Both the position numbers and the translations under genes were made by a program. A stretch of 64,000 nt of DNA from positions 124,001 to 188,000 of the forward strand of contig JABVXV010000039.1 in NCBI GenBank assembly GCA_013365325.1. Direction: 5' to 3'. Shown piece by piece: positions 1-15,100 of this stretch. The DNA is from Dipetalonema caudispina. Lineage: Eukaryota > Nematoda > Chromadorea > Rhabditida > Onchocercidae. Every line of letters begins with the position of its first letter. Position 1 is the first letter of the stretch. The notes under the pieces are model-generated. The model worked only from the letters and a program-made list of their open reading frames with translations. It was not told the DNA's origin and searched no databases.

Positions 1-160
1 GCGCATGCTTTGGTCATACTTGGTTTTTTGGTCCTGTTGATAGAGTGTAAGTCCTTATATTTACTACTTGTCATTTTTTTTAATGCTTATATTGATCAAA
101 ATTTTAAGCTCTCTTCATGGAGAAAGTTCAATTTTCTATTGGTATATAATATTTTTTCAG

Positions 161-3100
161 TGGACTGTCATTCATGCGCGAACTTAACAAGCCTTTATTA
201 TGGAGCAGTATTACGAGTGAAGAGAATATGCAACCCGTTATTGGTCAGAGTATTATTCATGGGAGTAGATGGTGATTTTTCTGAACATATTAATCGTTTG
301 TTTGTTTACGAGATCTTCTGATCATTTTGTAGTGTTGCAGGATGATCAGCGCGAAAAATCCTATGGCACACAAAAATCCTATTGTCATCGAAGAAAGTAA
401 GAAAGAGGTAATAATTAAGATGTATTCGTATTATAAGCTTAAAATTAACACTTACTTTGAAGAATTTCATTTATAGGAAACTGTGAGTGAAAGAAAAGTA
501 TCCTCTAACGATTCTTTCCATTCGGCCTTTTCATCAACTGATGTTAATGTATATCACCATATGGTTGGTCCAATATTGTCATCGACAATCCTTCACGAAA
601 GTTATGCGTCATTTTTAAGTGTGTACGAAAATAGAATGACAAGTAATAGTGATTCAAAATTGTTAGAGTCCAGCTTTTTCCGTAAGGTAAAACTTTTGGA
701 TTTTTTTGTTACTTGATAAAATTGAAATTTTTGTTGAATTTATTGGATCTTGTTTTTACATTTACTGAACTAATTTCCCCTTCGTTGATAAAATCCGACG
801 AAATATTTGAAAGAGGGTAAAATTGGATTTTTGATAAGATTAGTTTGTTTTCTTTTGAAAATGAATTCTGATTCCTTCACCTAGGCTTTCTTGAAGTTAA
901 AGTGGAAATTTTCAAGATGACATCCGGAATCAATGAGCTTACACTAACAAAACAAGAAGAGAAGCAGAAGTTATATACGAAGAAAGATGTTATTACTACT
1001 GAATTACCTGTCAATGTCGATCTTTCTGACCAACACACGATGAAGATAAATGGGGTTTTGGGTGATGAATTACACGTAAGTTATTATTAGATACTGCATT
1101 GCTCATGTAAAGGATTTATTGAGCATAGGATTTGTCGAGGTACTGTACTGTATGCCGTAAATAATTCGTCGTCATTCACGGCAGTTGAATAACGACAAAT
1201 TATTTACCAATTCCTCTAATTTTTTTAGATAGTCACCCACCTATTTAGTGATCTATTCACCCAAGTGTGTCAGTCTGTTAAAAGGTAGGTCGCGGGTAAA
1301 AATTCGTAAATGAGTAGAGCAACTGATTTGACTTCAATTCAGAGACTTTAGAAATCTACTTACACACTTCATCTTCTCGACAGAGATTGTAGCAGTTAAA
1401 TAATATGGAAACGTAGTAGAGACATGTGACAAAATGTTCCTAAAGTTTTCAATCAATCGAGAAAACGGTGTGCAATTTGTTGGCTGATATAATTCCGACC
1501 GTCAAATCATTGCCAGCTCGATTTGTTAGCGTTGATTCTAAATTTGTCATGTAGCATACCATTAACACAAAAAATATTGTGTTAAGTATCCTAGTTAAGT
1601 CAATTAATTTCAGATCTTTGTAACACCGTTGGCTTTAGAGGTGGCACAACATATTATAGAGCAGATATCTGCTAGGTTAATGCTTGTAAATCCCGTTTTT
1701 ATTGTTCAACATCTTTACACATTGTGTTCCTTCCGACATCATTCTCAACCTCTTACAAATGCTTTAATTAACGAATCAAGTTCGTTGTTTATGTTGCATT
1801 ATCAACTGTTGCATCATTATTTCTTACAGCGGAAACCTAATATTATTGTCTGTTTACATGCGATAGATTCCTTAAGATGTACTACTTTAATATAAATTCC
1901 ATTAATGTAGGTGTTTGATAAAGGGTTATTATTTTAAGAAATATATTTTACTTAAATTTTAATTTGTATTTCTGAAGACTAGAAATTATGGTGTCGTAAC
2001 TAAGCCGGTTAATTTTGCAAAATAAATACCTGTTGCATTCATGTTAATACTTCCCACATTCATCAACCACTCTTTCTAGATAACAAAAAGGATCAGTCAT
2101 GTTTACAAGGCAGCATTACATTTCCCGACATCAATATAGTTTTCTTCCAATGTGGAATGATTGAAAAAACCATTCACTCGGCATCACTTGAGGATTCTGT
2201 ATCTCGTCTAGCTCGAAGCAGTGTGATTCTACTGCGTTTTCACAAAACTATTTTATTACTTTCAAGCGACAACTCCCACAGAGTAAATGCTTTTCTTCAG
2301 ATTTTAGAATCTCAATCAGAATTTCATTACACCTGCAATAGCAATCATGACGTAATCTAAATAGCAAAGTTGGTAGGTTTTTACAACAACACTTTTCCTT
2401 TGTTTCTTTTCAGAAGAAAAGCTTTCCGGGAATGGAATTTACCTTGAAAGGTCACGCACAGTTCCTTCAGTTGGTTGAGTCATGGAAATTAGATTTCGCC
2501 TACAATAAGTCTTTTTCCCTTAAATATTCTACTAATTGGAACCAGCTTAATTTAAACAATCGTTTTAATGGATATGATCTAAGAGTTGTTATAGGTTGGT
2601 GGAAAGTATAATTCATTAATATTATTTAAAATGTTTTGAGTATTATTTATTCCAGCATATAATCTAATGTGTCATTGTTATTGTATTTATCACTTGATCA
2701 GTAACATATCTTATTTCACATTTATTTACACATTAGATTATATTTTGGGTCATTGAAAAGGTTTTTTTTTTATCGTTAGAAGTTTCATTTAAAGTAGCAC
2801 TTTTCTTCCTTACAGATAGTGATCTTCCTGATCTAACGTTAAAAATAAATAACAGTGGAGTGAACAGCAAATTACATGGATCGGGTGCGCAGGATCAGCT
2901 GTCTTTGATGATCGGATCATGTGGACTAACAATTGGTTTATGTAAACCGATTGGGCAAACAACCAGGTTAGGTTTTACCATTTGATAAAATATATAGATT
3001 TTGGATATAGGAATTCCGAAAATTTGAAGATTTCGTTGGCAACTGTACGATAGTTTCATTTGCAAAAAGTTATTTCGGTTTGTGAACTTTATTATTTTTT

Positions 3101-6100
3101 AAGCGCAGAATGGCCTTTTTTCGATGTTTTTGCACCTTGTATAACTTCTTGGATATATGCTATTGATCGCTTAAGCGAAAGTTTAACAAAAAATATAGCA
3201 GCGGTGGATGAATGCATAGATTTTGCATTAATAAGATTGCTATTGGAAGTAATGGATTGCAATAATGGTCAGGTATGCAACTTCTATACTACAAAGAATA
3301 GAGGAATTGTTATGTTTATCCAGTGTTTTCAATCTCATACACTTTCTTATTCATGATTTATTTCTGTTTATTGTTTTACTTTTACATTCAGTTTAACAAT
3401 GGATAATTACATTCTAATAATTATATTTTAGCTGTTTGTATTCGAAAAAAGCTGTTTTTCGGATGTGCAACTGTACAATAGGGCTGCTGCTTCATGTCCC
3501 AGTTGTATGTTAGCCACAATTTTATTACGTTATGCTGCTCAGGAAGATCTCAGCGATTGCTTTCAACAAGTGGATTATTCGGAAATGAGATATTATTTGA
3601 ATGAAACTCGAAGAAAGCAAGCATTAGTAGCTTTACTCAGCCACTGGCAAACTATTATTTGTTCACAAGTTAAGGTGATAGTTTCTTAATATGAAATTGA
3701 CTGCTTCACATAATTTGTCTATAAGTTTTGATTTGATTGTGGTTAGAAAGCAAGTATCGAAAAAGCAAGAGAAAACAATAGTATGCTTTTTTGATCGCTG
3801 GCCAACCAGTGTTTGCTTGCTTTATCTTTATTTTCCCACATATATTGCAAGGCGATATTCCAAGATTTTGCTCAACTGATGCTAAATGGTCTTGCCGACA
3901 GCCTAACCAATGAACTTGGTGTAAGGCTTGAGGAGTGTAATCGTTGTATTGCACAAAAGTGTTGATCTTGTCGGTTTGTTAATTGCAGATCTCAGATGTG
4001 GAATTGGCACACAGATATCTTAAACACCACCTGAAAAGTCCAGCGAGTTTACACGAAGTTCGTATAACTGTTGATTCAAATCAGTTGAATAATGCTGTTG
4101 ATAAAAATGGTGGTAGCATTAGTGCCCGTTCAACTATCGAATCCCATCAAAGTATGTCATTTTTTGCAATAATTTCTGGTGGTTTTTATCTAAAAGCTTA
4201 CAAAGAGTACGGTTGAAGTTATTGAACCATGTGAAAATGTTACATTTTCACTTTTAATTCATTATTTTGTGTAAATATACCATTTGCATTATTCATCTTA
4301 TTTTTTTATATAAAGTAACACCGGTGAGTGCATTAGTATTAAATTATAGAAATACTAGTATTTGAGGATTGCAGTTACAATGAGGAAGATTGATTAGATG
4401 AATTGGATTAAAAAAAAAGTATGTTTCAGTGGACTTATATCATTGGGTTTTGGCTAAGCATCGTGAACATAAAGAAGCGGCAGCACGAAATAGAACTACC
4501 AAGAAGCTCCTGGATGATGCACCTATAAATGCCATGGAAATTGCTTTATGTGCTTTCTTTTGGAGTTTTTATAAGGTATGTTAGATTATCTGCAACAAAA
4601 TCGGATCTAAACACTTGAAATAGTAATACTTAGTAATTGTTCCAGGCAGATATTACCAATGAAAATTTCCAAAATTTCATGAATTATGCATCCTAATGTA
4701 TTTATTTTAATCTTTTATTACTAAAATTAAATTTCTAAACAGTAAATACCGATGTTGATGTTTATGAATTGTCATTCTGAGCCAGTTTCTGCTGCACTAA
4801 AAGGAGTAATATTGGCAATTTGAAATGAGTTGCTGAATTTCATTTTATTATAAAATTAAGAAGGAAGCCTAGGACGACATTCATTTTAGTAGAATAACTT
4901 TAAACATTACGATTGATTTATTTACGCTTATTAAATTGATTTATTTCAGGCACGTGGACTTGAGTCTTCAAAAGCAAATATTCTGTTACCGGTGGCTTAT
5001 ACTGATGCCAAGTTTTCGGTTGAATTAGTATCGGTGAAAGTACAATTTAAAAAAGTTCTTAAATGATGTCTGTCTTAGGGTAAAATCCAAATATGGAATA
5101 TAACCGTAAGAGCTGTTTCATAAGACCGAAAAGCGTTACTATAAAAAAATTGAATCGCGGTTCATGATGATGTACTACGATGATGATATGCTGTTTCAGA
5201 TTGATATATTAGAACCAAAAATGATTTCTGCATCAAACGTCAACTACTTATCAACTACGAGACATCACTTGTTACACTTGGATTCACTTGATATGATGGG
5301 ACAGATTCATACAGAACCACGTTTTGATGAACTCAAACTTCAACCTATAAGGTATATGAATTTCTCCTGTAAAGCAGAAATGAAGTTTTTTCATGCAAAA
5401 TGAATCTGCAGCTGTAGGTTAAAAAATAGATAGCTTCTTATAATCTTTTTTTTGCTGCTTGATAACTTACTGTTCTATGTCAGGTTTTATGTGAACAAAG
5501 GAAATTTATGGTACGTTATTTTCTTTGAATGTGATGTATGATTTCAGATAAATTATTCAATAAATAAATAACCAACTTAACTAGAAAATAAAGTAATTCA
5601 ACAAATAAAATTCCAACTTTCAGGATTTCCATATTTTTGTCGTATAACTCATCTGTGCAAAACATTCGTACTGCATTTCCCTTTGTGGCTGTCTGTCTTT
5701 TCAACGATCTTTCACGTGTGACCCGCTCTTGTACATCAGCTTTCGCACATTCGAAGATGTCCAAAACATGTGAAGCGCCAAACGAAACGAAGTGTGTTTC
5801 GAAGTCTCCGTCAAATCTCGTAGCTTTTGAGTGTGGTATCACCAGTTCAACATACTGGTTGCAGAATGTGATCGATAAATTGCAAGATTATTTGGGGTAA
5901 TTTGCTTTGTTATGAACTTACTTCGAATAGTTTATTACTTACATCAATTCAAATTCTGACTTTAATCTTCTTTATATGTATTTCAGTTCTCGGGTCGGCG
6001 TAATGCAGTTCACTGATGATGTCTTGGAAATGAAAGTAAATGGCAATATGGATATTAAAGTTGCTGTTCTTGAAATGACGCTTACCCATTTGTATATTTC

Positions 6101-9100
6101 AGCGACACTGAAAAAAACACGGGTTGGTTTTAGAATAGAAAATTATGAAGAATATTGATAAAGTAGCCCTTATTTTTAGGTCTTAAGTAAATTTTCAGTA
6201 CCATTGAAAAAACATTTCAGCTTGAACATATGAATCGGCGGGATAAGATAACAGACAATAAGATAATGGATGAATTGAATGCATCCATTCAGCGTGCTAA
6301 TTTGATTTTATCCGAATTTGTAATGGGTCACGATGCCAAACATATCGTTAGCTTTTTGGTGAAGACGAGCTCGTTAAAATTTGAAAGGTTACTTATTTAA
6401 TTAATTGTTTAGATTAATTCATAAAAGGACTGAAATTCCGAAAAGTGATTAAGAAAATTAAATTATAGGGAGAAGTGTATTAAAGGATCAGTACGAAGTC
6501 GTATCAAAGTGTTGATTGGTGATGTTGAAGGTGATACGCCTATTCATGCTCAAAATCTTCATGAAGTGGTCCTCAGGAATGTTTCACAGTTGAATGAACA
6601 GATAACTCGTTTGGAATACAACGCGCCAACGGTATCATTGCGTATCATGGATTCTTATATATCACGCATTTGTTTGCCACTACTCGTTCTACATAAAGCG
6701 AATGCTTGAAATGTGCTAGATGTGATTAGAGTTACCGTAACTCACTTTTTCCTTTTCTAAAATTGAGATTTGGAAATTATTTCAGCCCGTTGGTGAATAT
6801 TCAGCTCATTTGCAACAACGACAGGGTGTAGTGGTTGTGAATTTCGAACTTCTAATAAACAGCATTGAATTGTCTGCTCAATTACTGCCTTCATTGAAAG
6901 TCAAGTATCGGCTTGATGAAGCGCAGAGTTGTGGGAATACGTTCGTTTTCTTTCACTAGTAGATATTATATATTATACATTTTGGAAACCTTGAACTTCA
7001 GATTTAAAATAGTAACCATAATTTTCTTGATTTTAATTGAATTGCAGGGGATCAGCATCAAAATTCACTGGCCGAATTAAAAGTCATGTTGTTCATTTTA
7101 CTGTTATTGCACCCAATGACGAAAAACGGACATCTTCGTTGAATTCGGATACCTTTACGCTAGTACTTCCTCACATTTCTGCTGTTGGTGCATATCGTAT
7201 GCCAGAGAAAATTGAACGTATGGCTGAAATGGGAGACGAAAATTTGCTGTTCAGGGAGGGAGGTTACATCGATGTAGTCTTGACAGTCGGTAATGCTTAC
7301 TACTGTGATTTAATTAAAATACATTATCGCACGAGTAATTGAAGTGTTCATCTATGTTTTTATGGACGTATTGAATATGTTTTTTACCACTGAAAAATAT
7401 ATAATTATTAGTTAGTTTTATTTTTTCCAAATTTCAGGTAAATTGGAACATGTATTTACAACAGATTTGCTTAATCAAATCCTTTTTGCGGAACAATGTT
7501 TCCGCACTGAATTGATATCGCTGATCGACAGAATCATTGACGACCGAACAGTTCGTTCACCAGCACCTTCCGAGCAACTTCCTTCGCAGGATCCATTCCT
7601 ATTCACTATTACAGCAAGTTTTGATCCGTGTTTTCCCTTATTTGCTGCTATCTTTCGTTTAATTCTGCAATATGATTCTCGTTAAAACAAGTTTATTTAA
7701 GTTTAGCACGAACTAAATTATTAACTAATTAATTTACGGAAACAAGAAAGATTACCAACTTTATCTTTCTGGTAATCTAGGTCACAATTTGGACCTGAAT
7801 GAAGTATTAGACTTTCTTCATCTTTATAATAATTCATAAATTTCCAAATTTTTTGTTTAATGTGCTTGAAGATCGTCTGATTCTATCTGTTCCTCGGTCC
7901 ACGAGTTTTCTAAAACATACATCACTTTCTGTTTTCGCATTGCTCTCCCAAGTCATGGTGATTTATCCTTGTCAAAGTTAGCGGGATAAATATTTTTGCT
8001 GTTTGCTTCTGAAATATTGTAATTAACTGAGCAAAAAAAAAGTTCTGTAATTTTAGCTACGCGGAGAAGCAGCCCCTTGGCTTCAACTCACTGCCAGTAC
8101 ACCAACTTCAATTGCAGTCCGATTAACATTCGATAATATCACAGCTATCTTAACGAATCGTTGGACACAAAAAGGAATAAAATCAGAAACGGTAAATTTC
8201 GAATGTCGTGTCAGAACTTTGAAATCTTTTAGATGGGTAGTTTAACATAATTAAACGGCAACAAAGAAAAATTACTTTCTTTTTTGTTTTTTCCGATCGT
8301 TAATGAGGAGCCATGAATTTGCTCATGTCCTTCATTTACCGTTAACAAATGTTCAGAAAGGATTATATGGAAAAGCGGTAATTGGCGTAAGTGCTAAACT
8401 TGGTTTATTGGTTAAAACTGCTATGTTTGAAGAAATTGAAACTGAGCTACAAGAATTTGCAACATTTATGACACAGGTGAAATTCCTTTTTTACGTGACG
8501 TTTCAAAGTTCAAAATACGTAAAATTTTGCTCTCACAAAATAAGACTAGACATCTCACTGATACTGGAATGAGAGCGCCTAGATATGTTCAAACTTGGCA
8601 AGATTGTTCTTAGGAGTTTCAAGCAAACTGAGATGTATAGTTAATCGGCCAACTATGGTCAGGTGATCTTTAGCAGATGAATTTAGGGCTGACTTTGTCA
8701 GTCTTTTTTTAAAAAGGCTGCTTAAAGTGGGTAGATCAGAAGTTTAAAAACATTTACTGTGTCTTTCAAGTTAGAAGAAGGCAAATGAGTACACTTTGAT
8801 GAACCGAAGTTTCGGTGGAGTTGCAATTAAATGTGGATTGATAGATTTTTAAAATTTAGATAACCCTACAAAATAAAAACAGCAGCGTACCATCTGCATA
8901 TAGTTACGTCGTTACGGTAAATCGTCCTATTCTCCTCATTAAATCGTCGGCAATCGATAAAGTAAGTTCTCTTGTCAAATAATTAATATCATTCCTTGTT
9001 AACGAGCTTTTTGCTTAAAAACTTTTCTTTCTGTATCTTATTACTCCACGCTCACATATTTCATCCTGTTATTTTAGGCAATCTTGTTGTGGCTAAATTA

Positions 9101-12100
9101 TAAAAATACCTATGACTTTTGGCATGAAGAACGAAAGAAAATGTTAAAATCGGCTCGACGATTATCTCTTGCATCAGCTCATGTTTCTGCACCTTTAGTG
9201 AGTTCTTTTTCGTTTTGGAGAGAAGCAAATAAGTTTCAAAATTTGACATGAAAGCATTGGAAAACTTATTTTACCAGATTATAATAAGATAGGCTGGGTT
9301 CATGTTTTGTGATTGTGATATCTGTTACACTTCTGTTTCTCTTTGCCATTGTCCCATTCGTTCTGATAGGTGGGAACAAATTTTCCATTTTTTTTTTTGC
9401 AACGTACATCGTGGATTGAAATGTGATGTGACGTGTAATACTGCCTTGAACCATATCACCCAATCGTTGATGTTCGATTTTGGAAATAGAATGTATCACA
9501 AGGAGATTTTCTATATATCTGTGAAATGAAGTTGACTGATCGGAAAATTTTTATAGTATTTGCAGGCCCATTAGTGATTGTTTTAAAAAACATTAGTTAT
9601 CATATGAAAAATTCTCATTTATCTAATCGAATTCTGTTAAACCGAATTAACTTCACTGATATACTTTAAATAATTTGAATTGAATTATTTGAAATTTCGA
9701 GCGAAAATGTTATAAAATATGTTGCAGAATGCAGAAACAGGAGTTAATGTAAGTTTGTCATTGAAATTGACCAATGGTATCTACGTTTGTATGCCCTTAT
9801 ATAGTGCAAATCTGAGTGAGAATCTCTCTGCGCTGCTTATCTCATTGCAAAGTACGGATATCAGTGTTTGTGTGAAGAAAGAATTGGCATGCCAAGCAAC
9901 ATTTCATAAATTTAAAGTCAAATTTATTGACAATTTCGATGATCAGGTGATTACCAATGCTGATGCTTAATGAACACTTAATTTATTTGAATTCAGATTA
10001 GCTGATATACGTGGTTCTTTTTAGGGTTTCGCAATAGTTTTTAAATCTGGTTATTATGTCCTGAATGTCTTTTTCAGTATTATTTAAGATACTGAATACC
10101 GAGGAGTCATGCCATTCAGTGTTCATTGCGGAAGAATTATGCTGTTGTGCAAAAGTATTAAATTTTGCAGGCTCTGAACGATACTTGGATTGAGGAGGAA
10201 CCTGGTGACCCGTCGCGCTCGAATTATTTCTATTTTCCACAAGGTACTTATCAACTTGTTTCACGTGCGACGGCTGTTTCTGATTCATCTGAGAATGCTA
10301 AATGGACTTTGTCAATAAAATGGCAAATGTGTGGGATGGTCATCGACCTTGATCAAGTAAGTTGTATATTAATTTTAATTGTTTTTCCAAATTAGATTAT
10401 CTAACATTAGTTTTTTGTAAAATTTTTCCAATTTCAAATTTTATTCAGCTGGTTCTGATTTATATATGAAATAGATATATATGTTTAAACCTTAGAAATG
10501 AATTAAAAAATTATAGACGTATTTTTCTGATGAGTTTGATAAGTGTGTAGAATATTTATAATTAAGTAATCTTTTTAGCGCATTGGCAAACATGCATCAC
10601 TTCTAATTAGTACTTTCTCATCGCTTACGTCCGATGTCAGTGAAGAAGATTGGGAAGAACTGGCAAATGAATCGTCAATCGCCTACGATGATGAGGATGA
10701 GCAAGATGCTGAGATTGATGCTACTGGTGAGCTTGGAAGTCTTGCGCAATCCGAAGAGCGAATTCAGTGGCTAGAGCGAAAAGTAAGTCGTGTTTTCAAA
10801 ATCAGTAACATTGAGATAGGCGCAAATACTGCATCAATTTCTAAAGGAAAAATGTCGAGAAAGGACGAAATAACGCTGATAAAAGTTGCTTTCCACAAAT
10901 CCTGTCAAAAATTCGGTTTTTCTTCTATCGTTTTTTGTTCTGAGGTCTTTAAATTTAGGCCACTAAAAAGTTTAAATTTGTAGATGCACGAACAGTCGGT
11001 CTTGGTCACCGATTTGATGCAGTGTGGAGCATCGGAGCCGGCTATCGAAAAGGAGAGGCGAACGTTGCGTAAGTTGGAGTCAGCTCGATTTAAACAGTTT
11101 CGAAAATCAATAATTGAAAAGTTGAAACGCAATGCTATTCGCCAACGGAAGAAGTTAATGGAACCGAAGAAGGTTAATTTTGAGCATCTTCATTACACAG
11201 AAGATAAGGAAATTTGATTAATTATATCTAAATCTTGTATTATTTGTGTATTATTATTTCAAAATAAAAAACCTTTAGCTTAATTTGTTTGCTTTTTAGA
11301 CTTTTCAGATTGTCACTTTTTAAGTTTTAAAATAAATTAGGTGACTAAAGGAGTTGTGAATTTGTTCTTTCTTCTGATACTATTTAAAAAATAATTTGCA
11401 GTCTGTCGGGATTCATGAAACAAAGCAAGTGTTAAATACGTTGTCATCTGAACAATCGGACGATCCATCACAGATTTGCTCTGTTACGGCAAAGAAAAAT
11501 ATGCCGCTGGGTTTGCAACTCAGTGGATTACCTAAAAATTCAGAGAGAGGATCATCAAGCGGACGTTCATCAGAGAGTAATGTTATGGCAAATACGGTGG
11601 ACATGAATATCGATGTACAGGTAAAGTTTCGTATGTTTCGTATCCCTATTGTTCACTTAAGTTTTAAGTTTTGGAAAAAGATATATTCGAGAAGTATCAT
11701 TGTTTTTCTTTCAATGTTGATATCAAAGTTTACTATACATCACTTGTCTGAAAGATTTTTGAGAGAAAAAAGGTTTTTTTAGAAGAGTTGTACTGTATTT
11801 TTGAAAATAATTTCAGGTGGGTATTGAATCTGGTTTGTGTACCTTGCGAGCATTTGGTAAACCAGAAGAAAGCACAGGCCTCCCATCGAAACGCCCGTCT
11901 GTACGAGATCTGAAATCAAAAATGACACAAACAAGTGAATCTGTAGCGGTCACAAAACTTGCAATTCCCAGGTTTGTTTAATTCTTAATTCTTTTCAAGT
12001 CTTCATTCAAATTGGTTAACATATGTACCAGTCACTTTACTTTAAGACTGCTTCTTTGATATCAACCTTAAATATAGTGCTTAATTCCGGCTACTTTTCG

Positions 12101-15100
12101 ATTATGATGAGGCGGTTCATCGGTTGAATCTACTGCGTAATTATGTTTAATAGCAATACTTACTAGACAATTACTTAAAATTCGCTTTTATTTTAATAAT
12201 ACTGGCTCTAAAATTATTGATTGGTATATTCTAGGAATGTTGGTTTTATCATTATTTTATCCTTTGTTTTTCTTTCAGTGTTGATATCAGAGCTTACTAT
12301 ACATCACTTGATACAGGTCAAATGCACAAACAAGTACCGCGTCATATCCAAGCTACGTTCTCGCATAAGTATGGGCGACCCAGGTAAATTCTAATATTAA
12401 TGTTAGAAAAATCTCGCACCACCATGAAACTTAAAATTGATGTGGAATTAATATTCAACGAATCACATAAGTGTAAAACATGACAATAGGGTAGAAGCAA
12501 TTCAATCTAAAATTTACTTTTTCAGTCAGTGGCGTCGACCAGCTTTTTACCTTGCAGTTGAGTTGGCAAGCATGCCACAAGAGTCGCTAATAACGCCACA
12601 TCTTGCTGATTTCCTTGAACAAATGTTCGCCACAGTTCCAGAAAATAATGTAAATTCCTCGTTAGATGTAAGTTATGCGCAGCTAATAAAGTTATATTGA
12701 CTTTTTTTAAAAATTTTTCCAAGAAAGGCTTTTTCGTTTAAAATCCCTGTCTTTTTTTAGCTCTTTATATTTCCGCTACTATTTCTCTTAATCATGATTA
12801 TTACTCAATTTTAAGATTTCTGGTTTCTTAAATTCATTGATTAGACTTTCGGCTTCTCATAATTCCAAAAATCTAGCTTTCAAACATGGATCAGAATGAA
12901 ATGACTGGTTCTGATGTATCGATTGTTGAAATGGATACCTCTGTAATACCCCTTGATGTTTTATTCCATTTGACAGTACAGTCTTCTGCAATTCGATTTG
13001 AAGGTCAACAGCAGGTAATTATCCACATCTTTGCAATATATTTTTTTTCAGTGTGTAGTTTTATTAAAAGTGTCTGAAGAAACAGCGTTATATTGCATAC
13101 TTACAGGGTACGTTCTTCATAACAGTTGATTTTTTTGAACTTACTTGCTGAGCAGCTGACTTTGTGAAATTCATTTGGCCAATGGATGCTATTTATTTAT
13201 CATATTAGTTTGTCAGTTTAATTGAATCGTGAAGAAAGTGGAACAATAAACGAATGATTTATATGTATTAGTGAAATATTTAAATGAGATCAACGAATTA
13301 GCTAATAGAATATGCAAAGAATAATTTGTTTTGAAGTTTTACGGAAGCTCTTTTTGTATCCATTTAAGCGTACGGCTGCAGCTGATTGTTTGCTGAAGCT
13401 TCCATCACTTACGCTGATGGCATCAACAAGACCGTATTGTGAAGGAGCAGCTGGTAGCGTTGGTGATGCAGCTGGAGGTGGAATACATGTTGCTGCAACA
13501 TTAAGTGCTTTCTCGTTGAATATCTATAGTCCACATCAGGTAAATGTTATGAAAATTCTGACTTCAGGATAGTAGGATAGTGCCAGTTGTCCATACATAC
13601 CGTCTTTACTTGGTGATTACGTAATTACATATGATACATGTCTATTCACCAGCCTGACGAAAAAGTAACAGACGTTGGTGTCTTCTTTATTCTGCTTATA
13701 CTACATAAATCAGACGAGAGTTTCGAGAATTTATTGAAATATGTTTTATGGATTTCCATCCTGTCCTAGCTTAAACACTGATACAGCTTTTTGCCCATCA
13801 GACACTGTTGTATTTCAATAAATGCGTTCAAATTGATAGATCTTCATTTATTATCTTCAAGTTCAAACTGTGAATTTACGAATAAATTTTGATTACATTA
13901 CTTTCGCTTTTTACTTTCATATACCAATGCTAATTCTGAGCATATTAAAGTTCAGCAAAATTTTAGCGTTCTACAGCTCAAGATGCTCTTCTGTTAACAC
14001 TTGATCATTTATCGATCCTAGCTTCGAGAAGTAAGAACAGTCGTTTGGAATCGGACAACAAAGTTCAGGTAACCATTATCATCAGAAAGAGGGTTTGTGA
14101 GGATGAGAAGTTGCTATAGGAAGAATGGACAAAAGTCAAAATTGCTTGTTTTTACAGTTCGTATTAACGGCAAATGTTGGATCAGCCAATTTCATTTATG
14201 ATATGCGTCGCCTTGCTGAGTTGATTTCCTTTCCAAAACCATGGTACCGTCGTACTATTGTACGCAGATTGTTCTTCGGAGGTCATTCTATGAAAACTCC
14301 AGCTTATAATACTCAAACTCCGCTTGTAATGAGTCACACATCATCGAAATCACTTTCTAACAAGTTAGTTTCTTCTATTGTTTAAAATTGAGTCCTTCAT
14401 TTATTTAAATTAAATTGAATTTGTTCCGGTCATATCTGAAGGTTAAATCACTTCCTTAAATCAGAATTCTATGAACTAAGCTTTAAACTATAATATTTTT
14501 AAGGGCATCATTGCCTATTGTTTACTTTTTGAAAACTTCCCATTATGTCATACTCCTCGGTGATTGTAGAGTTTCATCAGAGCAAGAAATCCTGAAGAAA
14601 AAAGAATGGAGTGCTGCTGTAATATGTGGCGTAGAATGGAAGGAGCTAAACATCAGTGCACAAATGGCTAATACTATGGGGAATACGAAATTGATTTTAC
14701 GTGAAGGTGTTTTGCGTGGTTACTGTCAGGCAATATTTTGATTTAAAAAATTGCTTTATTTTCGAGATCAAAAGCACATCAGTCGTCTGATATCAACTGA
14801 CACTTCCTAGTAATTATATCTAAACAGTGTGTTGTGTCGGTTCTGTTTAAAGGACAGATAGATGTGGTACCAAGCGAATATCAATTTTTCGCACTTAAAA
14901 AGTGATTAATCTGTTGAAGATTTGTGTATGTATATATGACCAAATAAATTTTTTGACGCTCCATGATTCATTCTCTAAAATTAATAGTTTTTAGCTTAAT
15001 TCAAAACAAGATCGAGCAATTTCCATCAACTTTGGTTTGGAGTCAGCTATATTATCAGCTTATGGAGGTGCAATATCAGGCGAAATTGCTATCACTTCTT

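Noticed and set aside
5516..5842. Minus-strand frame of 108 codons
   Set aside because: Antisense of the lpd-3 exon 5624-5896.
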